NCBI RefSeq assembly: GCF_017313265.1
Contig: NZ_JAFLQZ010000003.1
Span: forward strand, 434,001 to 498,000
Length of the DNA stretch: 64,000 nt
From: Hymenobacter telluris
Lineage (GTDB): Bacteria; Bacteroidota; Bacteroidia; Cytophagales; Hymenobacteraceae
Reading direction: 5' to 3'
Shown piece by piece: positions 17,088-25,441 of the stretch. The notes below the pieces were generated by a model that saw nothing but the letters and a program-made list of their open reading frames with translations, was not told where the DNA came from and searched no databases. A program made the position numbers and the translations under genes. Positions within the stretch are counted from its first letter, which is position 1, and the number at the start of each line of letters is the position of its first letter.

Positions 17088-17122
17088 ACAAAGCCCTGCG
17101 CCCATCGGCGCGGGGCTTTTTT
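17088..17122. terminator. Intrinsic terminator
   Basis: Stem AAAGCCCTGCGCC paired with GGCGCGGGGCTTT, four-base loop and T run, 20 bases after the glycine-zipper gene. Confidence 0.9.
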
Positions 17123-17193
17123 GTGTGCTACTAGATCGGCCATAAGATAAAGGCCTTCGTGCAACCTTGCCGGCAACGGGTAGTATGTTGGGT

Positions 17194-18129
17194 ATGCGCT
17201 TATTTGTTTATCCTTCGCTCAACGATTCTGCCCGTCAGGCCCTGCTCAGCCAGCTCCCCGCCGACGTAACCGCCACTTTTCGCCAGGAGTTGCCCGAAGC
17301 CGACCAGGCCGCGGCGTTTCAGCAAGCGGAGGTGCTACTCGGCAATCCGCCCGCGGAGTGGTTTGCCAACACGCCCCCTACTGCCCTACAGTTCTGGCAG
17401 ATAGATTCGGCGGGCATCGACCGATACCAAAAGGTGCAAACCAAGGCGCAGGTAGCCAACATCGGCGACTTTTTTGCGTGGCCCTGCGCCGAAACCATGG
17501 TGGCCGGCATCCTGAGTTGGTACCGGCACATTCCGGAGCTGGCCGTGTTGCAGTCCGAGCAGAAATGGGTAGGTGCCCCCATTCGCTTGAAACTGGGGCT
17601 CTTGCGCGACAAGCGGGTGATTATTCTGGGCAGTGGCGCCATTGGGCAGGCGGTGGCCCAGCAACTCACTGGTTTTAATTGCGCCGTGCGCTTTCTGGCC
17701 CGCACCGACCCTAAGGCGCAACTGCATTCCAAAGAAGATCTAGCCGCGGCCCTGCCCGCAACCGATATTGTAGTGAACTGCCTGCCCGGCAGCGCCGAAA
17801 ACTTCTTTTCCGCTGAGCTAATCAACGCCATGCACCCCGGCAGCATCTACGCCAGCGTGGGCCGCGGCAACACCACCGACGAAGCCGCCCTGCTAGCCGC
17901 TCTGCAAGCCAACCGCCTCGCCGGCGCCATCCTCGACGTAACCCGCCAGGAGCCACTGCCCGCCGACAATCCGCTCTGGCAGCTGCCCAACGTACTGCTC
18001 ACCCAGCACAGCGGCGGCGGCCAGCCCGGTGAGGACGCAGGCAAAGTAGATATCCTGCTGCGTAACCTGCACCATTTTCAGCAAGGCCAGCCCCTGGAAA
18101 ACAGCGTAGAGCTAGGCCGCGGGTATTAG
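17194..18129 (+). CDS. D-isomer-specific 2-hydroxyacid dehydrogenase
   Basis: NAD(P)-dependent dehydrogenase of 311 residues. The nucleotide-binding loop GSGAIG lies at 146-151. The catalytic residues are Arg224 in SVGRGN, Glu253 in TRQEPLP and His272 in TQHSGG. The His-Ser-Gly-Gly context is typical of the glyoxylate/hydroxypyruvate reductase side of the family. It would reduce 2-keto acids such as glyoxylate or hydroxypyruvate in the cytosol. I took the ATG at 17194 (MRLFVYPSLN); an ATG three codons earlier is possible. Confidence 0.88.
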   Translation: MRLFVYPSLNDSARQALLSQLPADVTATFRQELPEADQAAAFQQAEVLLGNPPAEWFANTPPTALQFWQIDSAGIDRYQKVQTKAQVANIGDFFAWPCAETMVAGILSWYRHIPELAVLQSEQKWVGAPIRLKLGLLRDKRVIILGSGAIGQAVAQQLTGFNCAVRFLARTDPKAQLHSKEDLAAALPATDIVVNCLPGSAENFFSAELINAMHPGSIYASVGRGNTTDEAALLAALQANRLAGAILDVTRQEPLPADNPLWQLPNVLLTQHSGGGQPGEDAGKVDILLRNLHHFQQGQPLENSVELGRGY

Positions 18130-18165
18130 TCCGAACTAGAGTAGTGGACTTCATTTCGGGGTGGG

Positions 18166-18262
18166 TGTAGGGCGAAGCCTTTGCTTCGCGTATCGTTGAA
18201 CGACTGCCGTTGCGCATAGACAACCTCAGCAACGATACGCGAAGCAAAGGCTTCGCGCTACA
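18166..18262. repeat. Long inverted repeat of the TGTAGCGCGAA family
   Basis: Arms 18166-18198 and 18230-18262 are 33 bases each with a single mismatch, with outer end TGTAGSGCGAAGCC. Within the arm the GCGAAG word is repeated in both orientations (GGCGAAGCCTTTGCTTCGC), so each arm can also fold alone. Confidence 0.95.
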
Positions 18263-18400
18263 TCGTCTGTTACGCCGCCTACTTCGTTTTTACGGAACGG
18301 CAGGCGCTGCTTTTTCCGCAAAATTCTTCTTTGCAGTAGGATGCAACCATTCCAGCTCCATTAGGGCTCCCAGGAATATCTACCCTTAGCTATTCCTGCC

Positions 18401-18916
18401 ATGCACAAACTCTACTCTTGCCTACTGGGCGGCGCATTGCTGCTTAGTTTAACCGCCTGCCCCGGCGGTGAGCCCTTCGAGCAGATTCCGGTACCGATGT
18501 ACAAGCCGCTGCTGATGCCGCGCACCCAGCTAGAGCAAGCGGTGGCCGTGCTGCCACCCCAGGAGATGCACAATACCGGCAAAATCTACCTCCGCGACCC
18601 GTACATCCTCATCAACGAGCGGTACGAAGGCGTGCACATCATCAACAACCAGAACCCCGCTAGTCCGCAACCCGTGGCGTTTCTGCGGATTCCGGGCAAC
18701 GTGGATGTGGCCATGAAAGGCAACATGCTCTACGCCGACAGCGGCTCCGACCTGCTCACTTTCGACGTGTCGAACATGCAGGCGGCTCGGCTGCTCAACC
18801 GGGTGCGCGACGCGGTGCCGGAGTTGCCCATGCCCGAAGCCGGTAATGTCCCCACTGAATATCAGCCCGAAAACCGCCCTGCCGACGCCGTAGTGGTGGG
18901 CTGGCAGAAACTATAA
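18401..18916 (+). CDS. LVIVD-repeat-like lipoprotein
   Basis: Lipoprotein of 171 residues; lipobox LTAC with Cys20. The body holds short propeller-type repeats (KIYLRDPYILINERYEGVHIINNQNP, then DVAMKGNMLYADSGSDLLTFDVSN), as in LVIVD-repeat proteins. The chain is shorter than typical LVIVD proteins and ends where one would expect further repeats, so it may be a domain that works together with the next gene. It is the first of a three-gene operon with only 19 bases before the next start. Function unknown; envelope location inferred from the lipobox. Confidence 0.8.
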   Translation: MHKLYSCLLGGALLLSLTACPGGEPFEQIPVPMYKPLLMPRTQLEQAVAVLPPQEMHNTGKIYLRDPYILINERYEGVHIINNQNPASPQPVAFLRIPGNVDVAMKGNMLYADSGSDLLTFDVSNMQAARLLNRVRDAVPELPMPEAGNVPTEYQPENRPADAVVVGWQKL

Positions 18917-18935
18917 CTCTATCCTCCCTCGACTT

Positions 18936-19706
18936 ATGCGCTTCCTTTCTACCCTCCTCACTAGTTCTCTGGCCGCCGTGCTGGCCTTGAGCCTCGGTGC
19001 CTGCAACTCCAACGATGCCGCCAGCCCCGCCAGCGCCGACCAAGCCGCCAGCGACGGTAAAGGTGGTTCTTTGGCCCGCTTCACGGTGCTTAACAACACG
19101 CTCTACGTAGTTGACAACCAAAGCCTGCGCCTGTTTGACCTGGCTACGCCTTCTGCCCCCGCCCGCGGACAGGTAATCCCGCTGAACTTGGGCATCGAAA
19201 CCATTTACCCGCGGGCACCTTACCTGTTTCTGGGCACGCAGCGCGGCATGTATATTTTCGATGCCTCGATGCCCGCCCAACCGCAGCAGGTGGCCTATTA
19301 TGAGCACGTCATGAGCTGCGACCCAGTGGTGGTGGATGAGCGGTTTGCCTACGTAACCCTGCGCGACGGCCGCACCTGCGGCGGCGGCCCCAACCAGCTG
19401 CAAGTAATCGACCTGACCAACCTGCGCGCCCCCAGCTTGGCCCAAACCTACCCCATGCAGCACCCAATGGGCTTGGGCGTAGATAGCACCTTGCTATTCG
19501 TGTGCGACAAAGACAAGCTGAAGGTATTCGGGACGAAGAACGCGCCGACGCTGCAAACTCTGCAAACCTTCGACGTGAGCGTGTCGGACGTAATTCCGCA
19601 CCGGGGACAATTGCTGGCTATCGGGCCCGATGGGCTGCATCAGTACCGTTACCGCAACGGTGTGCTTACTCCTTTAAGTGTACTGCCCATTACGCCAAGC
19701 AAGTAA
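18936..19706 (+). CDS. LVIVD-like beta-propeller lipoprotein
   Basis: Lipoprotein of 256 residues; lipobox LGAC at about 20-23. It carries LVIVD-type strand repeats (FTVLNNTLYVVDNQSLRLF, APYLFLGTQRGMYIFD, TLLFVCDKDKLKVFG) that would build part of a propeller. Two cysteines (MSCDP, RTCGGG) could form a disulfide. It follows the similar lipoprotein upstream and its stop codon is directly followed by the next start (TAA then ATG), so the three genes form one transcript. Its repeats continue the pattern of the shorter upstream protein, suggesting either a split propeller or tandem paralogues. Confidence 0.82.
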   Translation: MRFLSTLLTSSLAAVLALSLGACNSNDAASPASADQAASDGKGGSLARFTVLNNTLYVVDNQSLRLFDLATPSAPARGQVIPLNLGIETIYPRAPYLFLGTQRGMYIFDASMPAQPQQVAYYEHVMSCDPVVVDERFAYVTLRDGRTCGGGPNQLQVIDLTNLRAPSLAQTYPMQHPMGLGVDSTLLFVCDKDKLKVFGTKNAPTLQTLQTFDVSVSDVIPHRGQLLAIGPDGLHQYRYRNGVLTPLSVLPITPSK

Positions 19707-20369
19707 ATGCGGCTTCGTTTTTTAGTGGCAGGAGCACTGGTGACGGGAAGTCTGACGGTGGGGCAGGCCCAGGTGCCCACTCCCCCAACCCGGACGTATA
19801 ATGCCAAGTTCGACTTGGTGCCTTTGCTGGCCAGTGGCTACCAGGTGAGCGTGGAGAAGGTGTGGGGGCCGGCGTATCGGCAGGCGCTGGTGGTAACGCC
19901 CCAGTTCTACCGCGGCCACATTCAAGATATTACCTCCAACCTGACCGAGGGCAGCAACCGGGTGCGCGGCTACGGGCTGGCCGTGCAGCACCGCATCTAC
20001 CTGAACGAGCGGACCACGCCGCTGGAAGGCTTCTACTTCGGTTACGGGCCGCACTACCAGCACTTCGAGCTGCAATTTCAGGGACCTAGCTGGGAGCCCG
20101 AAGTAGCGCCCAGCGGCCTGACATACTACGAGTACCGCTCCCGTGGCCAGCAGGAAACCGTAGACCGGTACGGGGCCGCCGCCGTGCTGGGTGGCCAGTT
20201 TTTCCTGCCCGATTTGCCTGTATTTCTGGATGTGTCTGTTGGGCTAGGCTGGCGCAAATCCAGCTCCCGCTCCACAATAGCCGGCAACCGGTACGCCAGC
20301 GGCATGAGCGACTATGGCGCCGACGGCCACTATCTGCCCGTCGGCTTCCGATTAGGGGTGGCGTGGTAG
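19707..20369 (+). CDS. Exported outer-membrane beta-barrel-like protein
   Basis: Protein of 220 residues with a signal peptide (cleaved near QAQVP). The rest alternates short amphipathic strands and tight turns (YRQALVVTPQFYRGHI, GYGLAVQHRIYL, GFYFGYGPHYQHFELQF), ending VGFRLGVAW with an aromatic last residue, as expected for an eight- or ten-stranded barrel. It is the last gene of the LVIVD lipoprotein operon; the three may form an envelope complex. The TAG stop is the first three bases of a word-array repeat. Function unknown. Confidence 0.75.
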   Translation: MRLRFLVAGALVTGSLTVGQAQVPTPPTRTYNAKFDLVPLLASGYQVSVEKVWGPAYRQALVVTPQFYRGHIQDITSNLTEGSNRVRGYGLAVQHRIYLNERTTPLEGFYFGYGPHYQHFELQFQGPSWEPEVAPSGLTYYEYRSRGQQETVDRYGAAAVLGGQFFLPDLPVFLDVSVGLGWRKSSSRSTIAGNRYASGMSDYGADGHYLPVGFRLGVAW

Positions 20370-20455
20370 ATGGTGAAGTGGTGAAATTGTGAAATGGTGA
20401 GGTTGACGTTCTGGCGGCGCCACTTGAGCAGCAAGCTCACCATCTCACCAGGATG
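20367..20455. repeat. Word-array repeat starting at a stop codon (GTGAAATGG words)
   Basis: The left array begins at the TAG stop (20367) and runs to 20402 in words such as GGTGAAG, TGGTGAAAT, TGTGAAAT, GGTGAGG. The right part (about 20437-20455, CTCACCATCTCACCAGG) is a shorter inverted array. The loop starts TTGACGTTCT (20403-20412), the same string found in the loops at 60872 and, with one change, at 59176. Confidence 0.75.
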
Positions 20456-20788
20456 GAGGGCGAATTTTTTGTGAGTTTCTGCGCTATGCTTCTTGTAAAC
20501 GGCTAGCTGCATCGTGTGCCGGCCAGCCCACCCCGGCAGCAACGCCCCCGGAAACGTGCGCCCCGACCACGGCACGTTGGGCCGCGGGGTATTGTCGACC
20601 TTGCGTATAGAGGAATTGAAAGGCCTGTTGCTAAATCAGTTGATTTTGCAACTGTAGCCTGCTATGGCCAGTAAGGGGAAGTGCTGCGGGCCCGATATCC
20701 GGGCGCTTAGCCTGTTTCGGCAAGGCCGGCCGCTGCCCCAAGCAGCCGCTGGCACTTTTCTCTTACTCGCCCTTCCAATAACCCTCTT
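20456..20788. other. Intergenic stretch without clear gene
   Basis: GC-rich to 20600, with a CGACCTTGCG string near 20597 that could be a variant promoter box, then the leader of the phosphofructokinase gene. A minus-strand frame is open through part of it but shows no family features. Confidence 0.4.
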
Positions 20789-21745
20789 ATGGCACATATC
20801 GTCACGCTCACACTGAACCCTACCGTTGATAAAAGCACCACAGTGGATAAGATTGTGCCCGACCATAAGCTGCGGTGCGACGCGCCCAAGTTCGAGCCGG
20901 GCGGTGGGGGCATCAACGTATCAAGGGCGCTGAAGCGGCTGGGGCTGGAGTCGTTGGCGGTGTTTCCGGCCAGCGGACCGGCGGGTACGCTGTTGCAGCA
21001 CCTGCTCACCCAGGAGGGCATCGAGCAGCACCCGATTACCACCATCAACTGGACCCGCGAAAACTTCATTGTGGTGGACACTTCCACAAATCAGCAGTAC
21101 CGCTTCGGGATGCCCGGCCGCGAAATTTCTCCCGACGAGCAGAATCTTATCCTCGAAACCCTACAAGCCCTGCACCCCGCCCCCGATTTTCTGGTGATAA
21201 GCGGCAGCCTGCCCCCCGGCATCGACCCCGAATTTCTGGTGAAGATTGTGCAGATGGCCCACGCCAGCGGCACCAAAGTGGTGGTGGACACCTCAGGACC
21301 GGCGCTGGAACGGGTGGTGCAGGAGGGCGTGTACCTCATCAAGCCCAACATCGGTGAGCTGTGCCGCATGGCCGGCGTATCAGAGCTGGACAGCGCCGCC
21401 GTGGGCGAGGCCGCCAAGAGCTTAATCAGGGCCGGCAAGTGCGAAATCATTGTGGTTTCGATGGGGCCGCAGGGCGCCTGCCTGGTTACCGAGGATTTCG
21501 TGGACCACGTACCTGCCCCTACCGTGAAGCGCCGCAGCACCGTGGGTGCCGGCGACAGTATGGTGGCTGGCATGATTTCCGCGCTGGCCAACGGGCAGTC
21601 GGCGCGCGAGGCGGTGCGGCTGGGCGTGGCCTGCGGCACGGCCGCCACCATGAATTCCGGCACCGAGCTGTTCAAGAAGCACGACGTTGAAAAGCTCTAC
21701 CGCTGGCTCCTGGACATCATGCCCAAGGATAAAGCCGTGAGTTGA
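20789..21745 (+). CDS. pfkB: 6-phosphofructokinase, PfkB (ribokinase family)
   Basis: Sugar kinase of 318 residues from the ribokinase fold. The N-terminal sequence TLTLNPTVDKS and FEPGGGGINVSRAL (about 35-48) are very close in pattern to E. coli phosphofructokinase-2, and the catalytic Asp256 in VGAGDSMVAG has the same residue number. It phosphorylates fructose 6-phosphate with ATP in glycolysis; a 1-phosphofructokinase or tagatose-6-phosphate activity cannot be excluded, but no PTS or fru genes are adjacent. The leader is long (about 190 bases from the likely promoter). Confidence 0.88.
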   Translation: MAHIVTLTLNPTVDKSTTVDKIVPDHKLRCDAPKFEPGGGGINVSRALKRLGLESLAVFPASGPAGTLLQHLLTQEGIEQHPITTINWTRENFIVVDTSTNQQYRFGMPGREISPDEQNLILETLQALHPAPDFLVISGSLPPGIDPEFLVKIVQMAHASGTKVVVDTSGPALERVVQEGVYLIKPNIGELCRMAGVSELDSAAVGEAAKSLIRAGKCEIIVVSMGPQGACLVTEDFVDHVPAPTVKRRSTVGAGDSMVAGMISALANGQSAREAVRLGVACGTAATMNSGTELFKKHDVEKLYRWLLDIMPKDKAVS

Positions 21746-21778
21746 GAGAAGCTACTTACAAGCTAGGATTATGAGACT

Positions 21779-21922
21779 AGCAAGCTAGTTCCCCTCCTCA
21801 GATGAGGAGGGGTTAGGGGTGGTTGAACAGCTAGAGCTAGAAACTAAAACTAGTTAGTCGTTCAACGATGAGTCAATTACCCCTAGCCCCTCCTCATCTG
21901 AGGAGGGGAACTAGTTTCTAAC
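21779..21922. repeat. Large inverted repeat with CTAG words and CCCCTCCTC palindromes
   Basis: The left arm around 21785-21828 (CTAGTTCCCCTCCTCAGATG and on) pairs with the right arm around 21860-21922. Each arm contains its own palindrome CCCCTCCTCAGATGAGGAGGGG. The edges and centre are filled with CTAG-containing words (AACTAGTTTCTA, CTAGAGCTAG). The structure parallels the one at 2070. Confidence 0.85.
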
Positions 21923-21940
21923 TCTAGTTTCTAAAACCAG

Positions 21941-21978
21941 AAAAGCCCCGGCCGCACATGCGTGGCTGGGGCTTTTTT
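21941..21978. terminator. Bidirectional intrinsic terminator
   Basis: Stem AAAAGCCCCGGCC-GCA with its complement, short loop, A run before and T run after, between the convergent pfkB and glycerophosphodiesterase genes. Confidence 0.9.
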
Positions 21979-22000
21979 GTATTTGGTGCAAGTGCAATTA

Positions 22001-23116
22001 CTACTGCTGCTTGGCGGCTACGGCGGTGGCGGTGTAGTCGGAGAATACGCCGTCGAGGCCCAGGTCGTAGAAGTTTCGGTACTCCACTTTGGGGTCGTTG
22101 GCGTAGGCGGGCAGCAGGTAGCGGGCTTCGTCGCGGAAGGTGTAGGCGTGCACCAGCAGGCCGCGCTGGTGGGCGCGCGTAAGCAGCGTGGAAGCGGGCA
22201 GCTTGCTCATGTCACTGGCTTTGTAGGGCTGGATGAAGGGCTTCCAGAGGCCGATGCCGTTGGCGTAGGTTTTCACGAAATCCAGGCCGGCATCGGTGGC
22301 GAGGTCGTTGTAGGTGCGCGGGTCGCCGGCCACCACGAAATCGTAGGGCTGGCCGTTGGGCGCAGTCATTACCATGTTGCCGTTGGCGTCCACGTCGTAG
22401 GCATCATAGAGCTGCACCAAGCGCACCGTGGAGTTGTACTGGCTGCGGATGGCGCGCAGGTTGCTGACCTCAAACGACTGCACGAACACCGGCGCTTCCT
22501 TACTGTTCCAGCCGGCTGCCGTAAGGGCATCCATCAGCTTGCGGGTAAGCGGCAACCCCTGCGCTTCGTGGAAGGTGGGGTGCTTGGTTTCGGGGTAGAT
22601 GCCGATGACCCGGCCCGTAGCCGCCGACTGCGCTTTCGCCAGGTCGATTACCTCCTGAAACGTGGGAATAGTGTACTGCCCGTTGTACTGCTGCGGCCGG
22701 TCGGCCATGGCCTGCTTGGCCTTCATGGTCTTGATTTCGGCCAGCGTGAAGTCGCCCACAAACCAGTCGTTGTAGGCCACACCATCCACCATTTTAGTGG
22801 TTTTGCGACTGGCAAACTGGGGCAGGTCGGCCACGTTGGTAGTACCCGACAGCATGGGCTCGTGCCGGCACACCAGCACTTGGTCTTTGGTGAGCACCAG
22901 GTCCTGCTCAATGAAATCTGCGCCCTGCTCGATGGCGCGCTGGTAGGCTTCCAGGGTGTGTTCGGGCAGCAACCCCGAGGCGCCGCGGTGGGCAATAACC
23001 AGCGGCGCTTTGCCGTCGAGGGTGTTGTATTGGGCGGCGTTGGTGCTGTCGTCGTCCTGGCAGGCGCTGGTAGCTAGCATGCAGGTGGCACTAAAAAGTA
23101 AAAGAATGTTTCGCAT
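22001..23116 (-). CDS. Glycerophosphodiester phosphodiesterase lipoprotein (GlpQ-like)
   Basis: Lipoprotein of 371 residues; lipobox TSAC with Cys19. The GDPD signature is complete: His43 and Arg44 in AHRGASG, Glu70 and Asp72 in FIEQDLVLTKD, and His85 in CRHEP. The insert at about 95-150 and the C-terminal DGVFSDY motif match the periplasmic GlpQ type. It hydrolyses glycerophosphodiesters from phospholipid turnover to glycerol 3-phosphate and an alcohol, likely on the periplasmic or surface side of a membrane. It stands alone, with no glpT-like transporter next to it. Confidence 0.94.
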   Translation of the reverse strand: MRNILLLFSATCMLATSACQDDDSTNAAQYNTLDGKAPLVIAHRGASGLLPEHTLEAYQRAIEQGADFIEQDLVLTKDQVLVCRHEPMLSGTTNVADLPQFASRKTTKMVDGVAYNDWFVGDFTLAEIKTMKAKQAMADRPQQYNGQYTIPTFQEVIDLAKAQSAATGRVIGIYPETKHPTFHEAQGLPLTRKLMDALTAAGWNSKEAPVFVQSFEVSNLRAIRSQYNSTVRLVQLYDAYDVDANGNMVMTAPNGQPYDFVVAGDPRTYNDLATDAGLDFVKTYANGIGLWKPFIQPYKASDMSKLPASTLLTRAHQRGLLVHAYTFRDEARYLLPAYANDPKVEYRNFYDLGLDGVFSDYTATAVAAKQQ

Positions 23117-23409
23117 AGCTGGCAGAATAGTTCAGCGCAAAAGTTGGCGTCCTATGTCACTTCCAGATGAAGGCCAGATTACGAAATTGCTGGCATTTGG
23201 GCAGTACCGATTTAAGTGAGCTTGCTGATTATCCCGGCAGCGGTGCGTATTATGAGTTTTCATTTCAGAAGGGAACAGGTTGCTGGCGTGTGTTTTCGAT
23301 GGTCTAAGACCTCATTACTAGCTGGCCTGCCGTGGAAATATGAGCCGCTAAGCAGCCTTCCCCCTCCTGTTTCTGACTATAGCTTGTACCTGCTTCCAAC
23401 TTTCCCTGC

Positions 23410-24382
<973 letters not shown>

Positions 24383-24390
<8 letters not shown>

Positions 24391-24513
24391 AAATTGAGAA
24401 TTAAAAATTAAAAATTGTTCACGTAGCATAACTGACTGCGGACTTTGCTTTAGACGTCGGCTACATCTAAAGGCACCATCAATCAGCCTCAGTAATTCTC
24501 AATTTTTAATTAA
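24383..24513. repeat. AT-rich word-array inverted repeat (AATTAAAAATT) inside an operon
   Basis: Left arm 24383-24417 (words AATTAAAAATTGAG, AATTAAAAATT) includes the stop codon of moxR at 24388-24390. The right arm 24489-24513 is the inverted copy and ends three bases before the DUF58 start. The roughly 70-base loop is GC-balanced. A similar half array lies at 62600-62634. Confidence 0.9.
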
Positions 24514-24516
24514 AAA

Positions 24517-25389
24517 ATGCTTTCCCCCGAACTCCTGTATGCGTTGCGCAACCTGCCGCTGGCGGCCAAGCAAGCGGCGGAAGGCTTCCTGCACGGGCAG
24601 CACGCCAGCCGGCGGCACGGTGTGGGCATGGAGTTCAGCCAGTACCGCCCCTACCAGCCCGGCGACGACCTGCGCCGCCTCGATTGGCGCCTGGCCGCCC
24701 GCTCCGACAGGTACTATCTGCGCGAATCGGAAGTGGATACCAGTCTCACGGTGCACCTGCTGCTCGACGCCAGCGCCAGCATGAACCACCGCGACGACAA
24801 CGGCCTCAGCAAGCTCGACTACGCCCGGCTGCTGGTAGCGGCCCTGGCCTACCTCGCCACCCAGCAGGGCGACGCCGTGGGCCTTACGGTGCTGCACCCG
24901 GCCGGCCTGCGCCACCTGCCGCCCCGCGCCGATGCCCGCCAGCTGCCGCGCCTCTACCACGCCCTGGAAACCGCCGAAGCCACCGGCACCTTCCCCGACG
25001 CTGGTACACTGGCGCCCCTCACCGCCCGCCGCCAACGCGCCCTCACCGTGTGCGTGAGCGACTTGTACGAGGAGAATTCCGAAATAGAGAACCTGCTGAC
25101 ACGCCTGCGGGCCACATCCGGCGACGTGCTGCTCCTGCACTTAATGGCCAAAAACGAGCTACACTTCACGTTTCGGGGGCCGGTTACGTTCGAGGACCTG
25201 GAAACCGGCCAGCGCCTCCAGCTTGATGCCGACCAGCAGCGCGCCTCCTGGCAGGAGCAGCTGCAAGCCTGGCTCAGCACCACCGCCCAGCAAGCCCGCC
25301 GCCACGGCTTCGACTATCACCAGCTCAACACCGCCGACCCACTGGACCGCGCCATGCGCGAGTTCCTGCGCCGCCGGGCGTTGTCGTGA
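24517..25389 (+). CDS. DUF58 domain protein (VWA-like)
   Basis: Protein of 290 residues. The DUF58 signature is SQYRPYQPGDDLRRLDWRLA (41-60) followed by the MIDAS-like DxSxS, Asp84-Ser86-Ser88 in DASASMN. There is no transmembrane segment, so it is likely a cytosolic or membrane-associated partner of the MoxR ATPase encoded upstream. The C-terminal GFDYHQLNTADPLDRAMREFL matches the end of other members. Exact substrate or process is unknown; in related clusters the pair precedes BatA-like membrane proteins, as here. Confidence 0.94.
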   Translation: MLSPELLYALRNLPLAAKQAAEGFLHGQHASRRHGVGMEFSQYRPYQPGDDLRRLDWRLAARSDRYYLRESEVDTSLTVHLLLDASASMNHRDDNGLSKLDYARLLVAALAYLATQQGDAVGLTVLHPAGLRHLPPRADARQLPRLYHALETAEATGTFPDAGTLAPLTARRQRALTVCVSDLYEENSEIENLLTRLRATSGDVLLLHLMAKNELHFTFRGPVTFEDLETGQRLQLDADQQRASWQEQLQAWLSTTAQQARRHGFDYHQLNTADPLDRAMREFLRRRALS

Positions 25390-25441
25390 CGGCCCACAGT
25401 TGACCGCCGTTTTTCTTGCCTGAATCACCTACCTAGCCGCG

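Noticed and set aside
20330..20575. Minus-strand open frame of 81 codons overlapping the barrel gene end
   Set aside because: Part of it is translated repeat, no family motif is visible, and the frame has no convincing start context.
21962..23077. Plus-strand open frame of 371 codons
   Set aside because: Antisense to the glycerophosphodiesterase gene, which has a lipobox and a complete active site.
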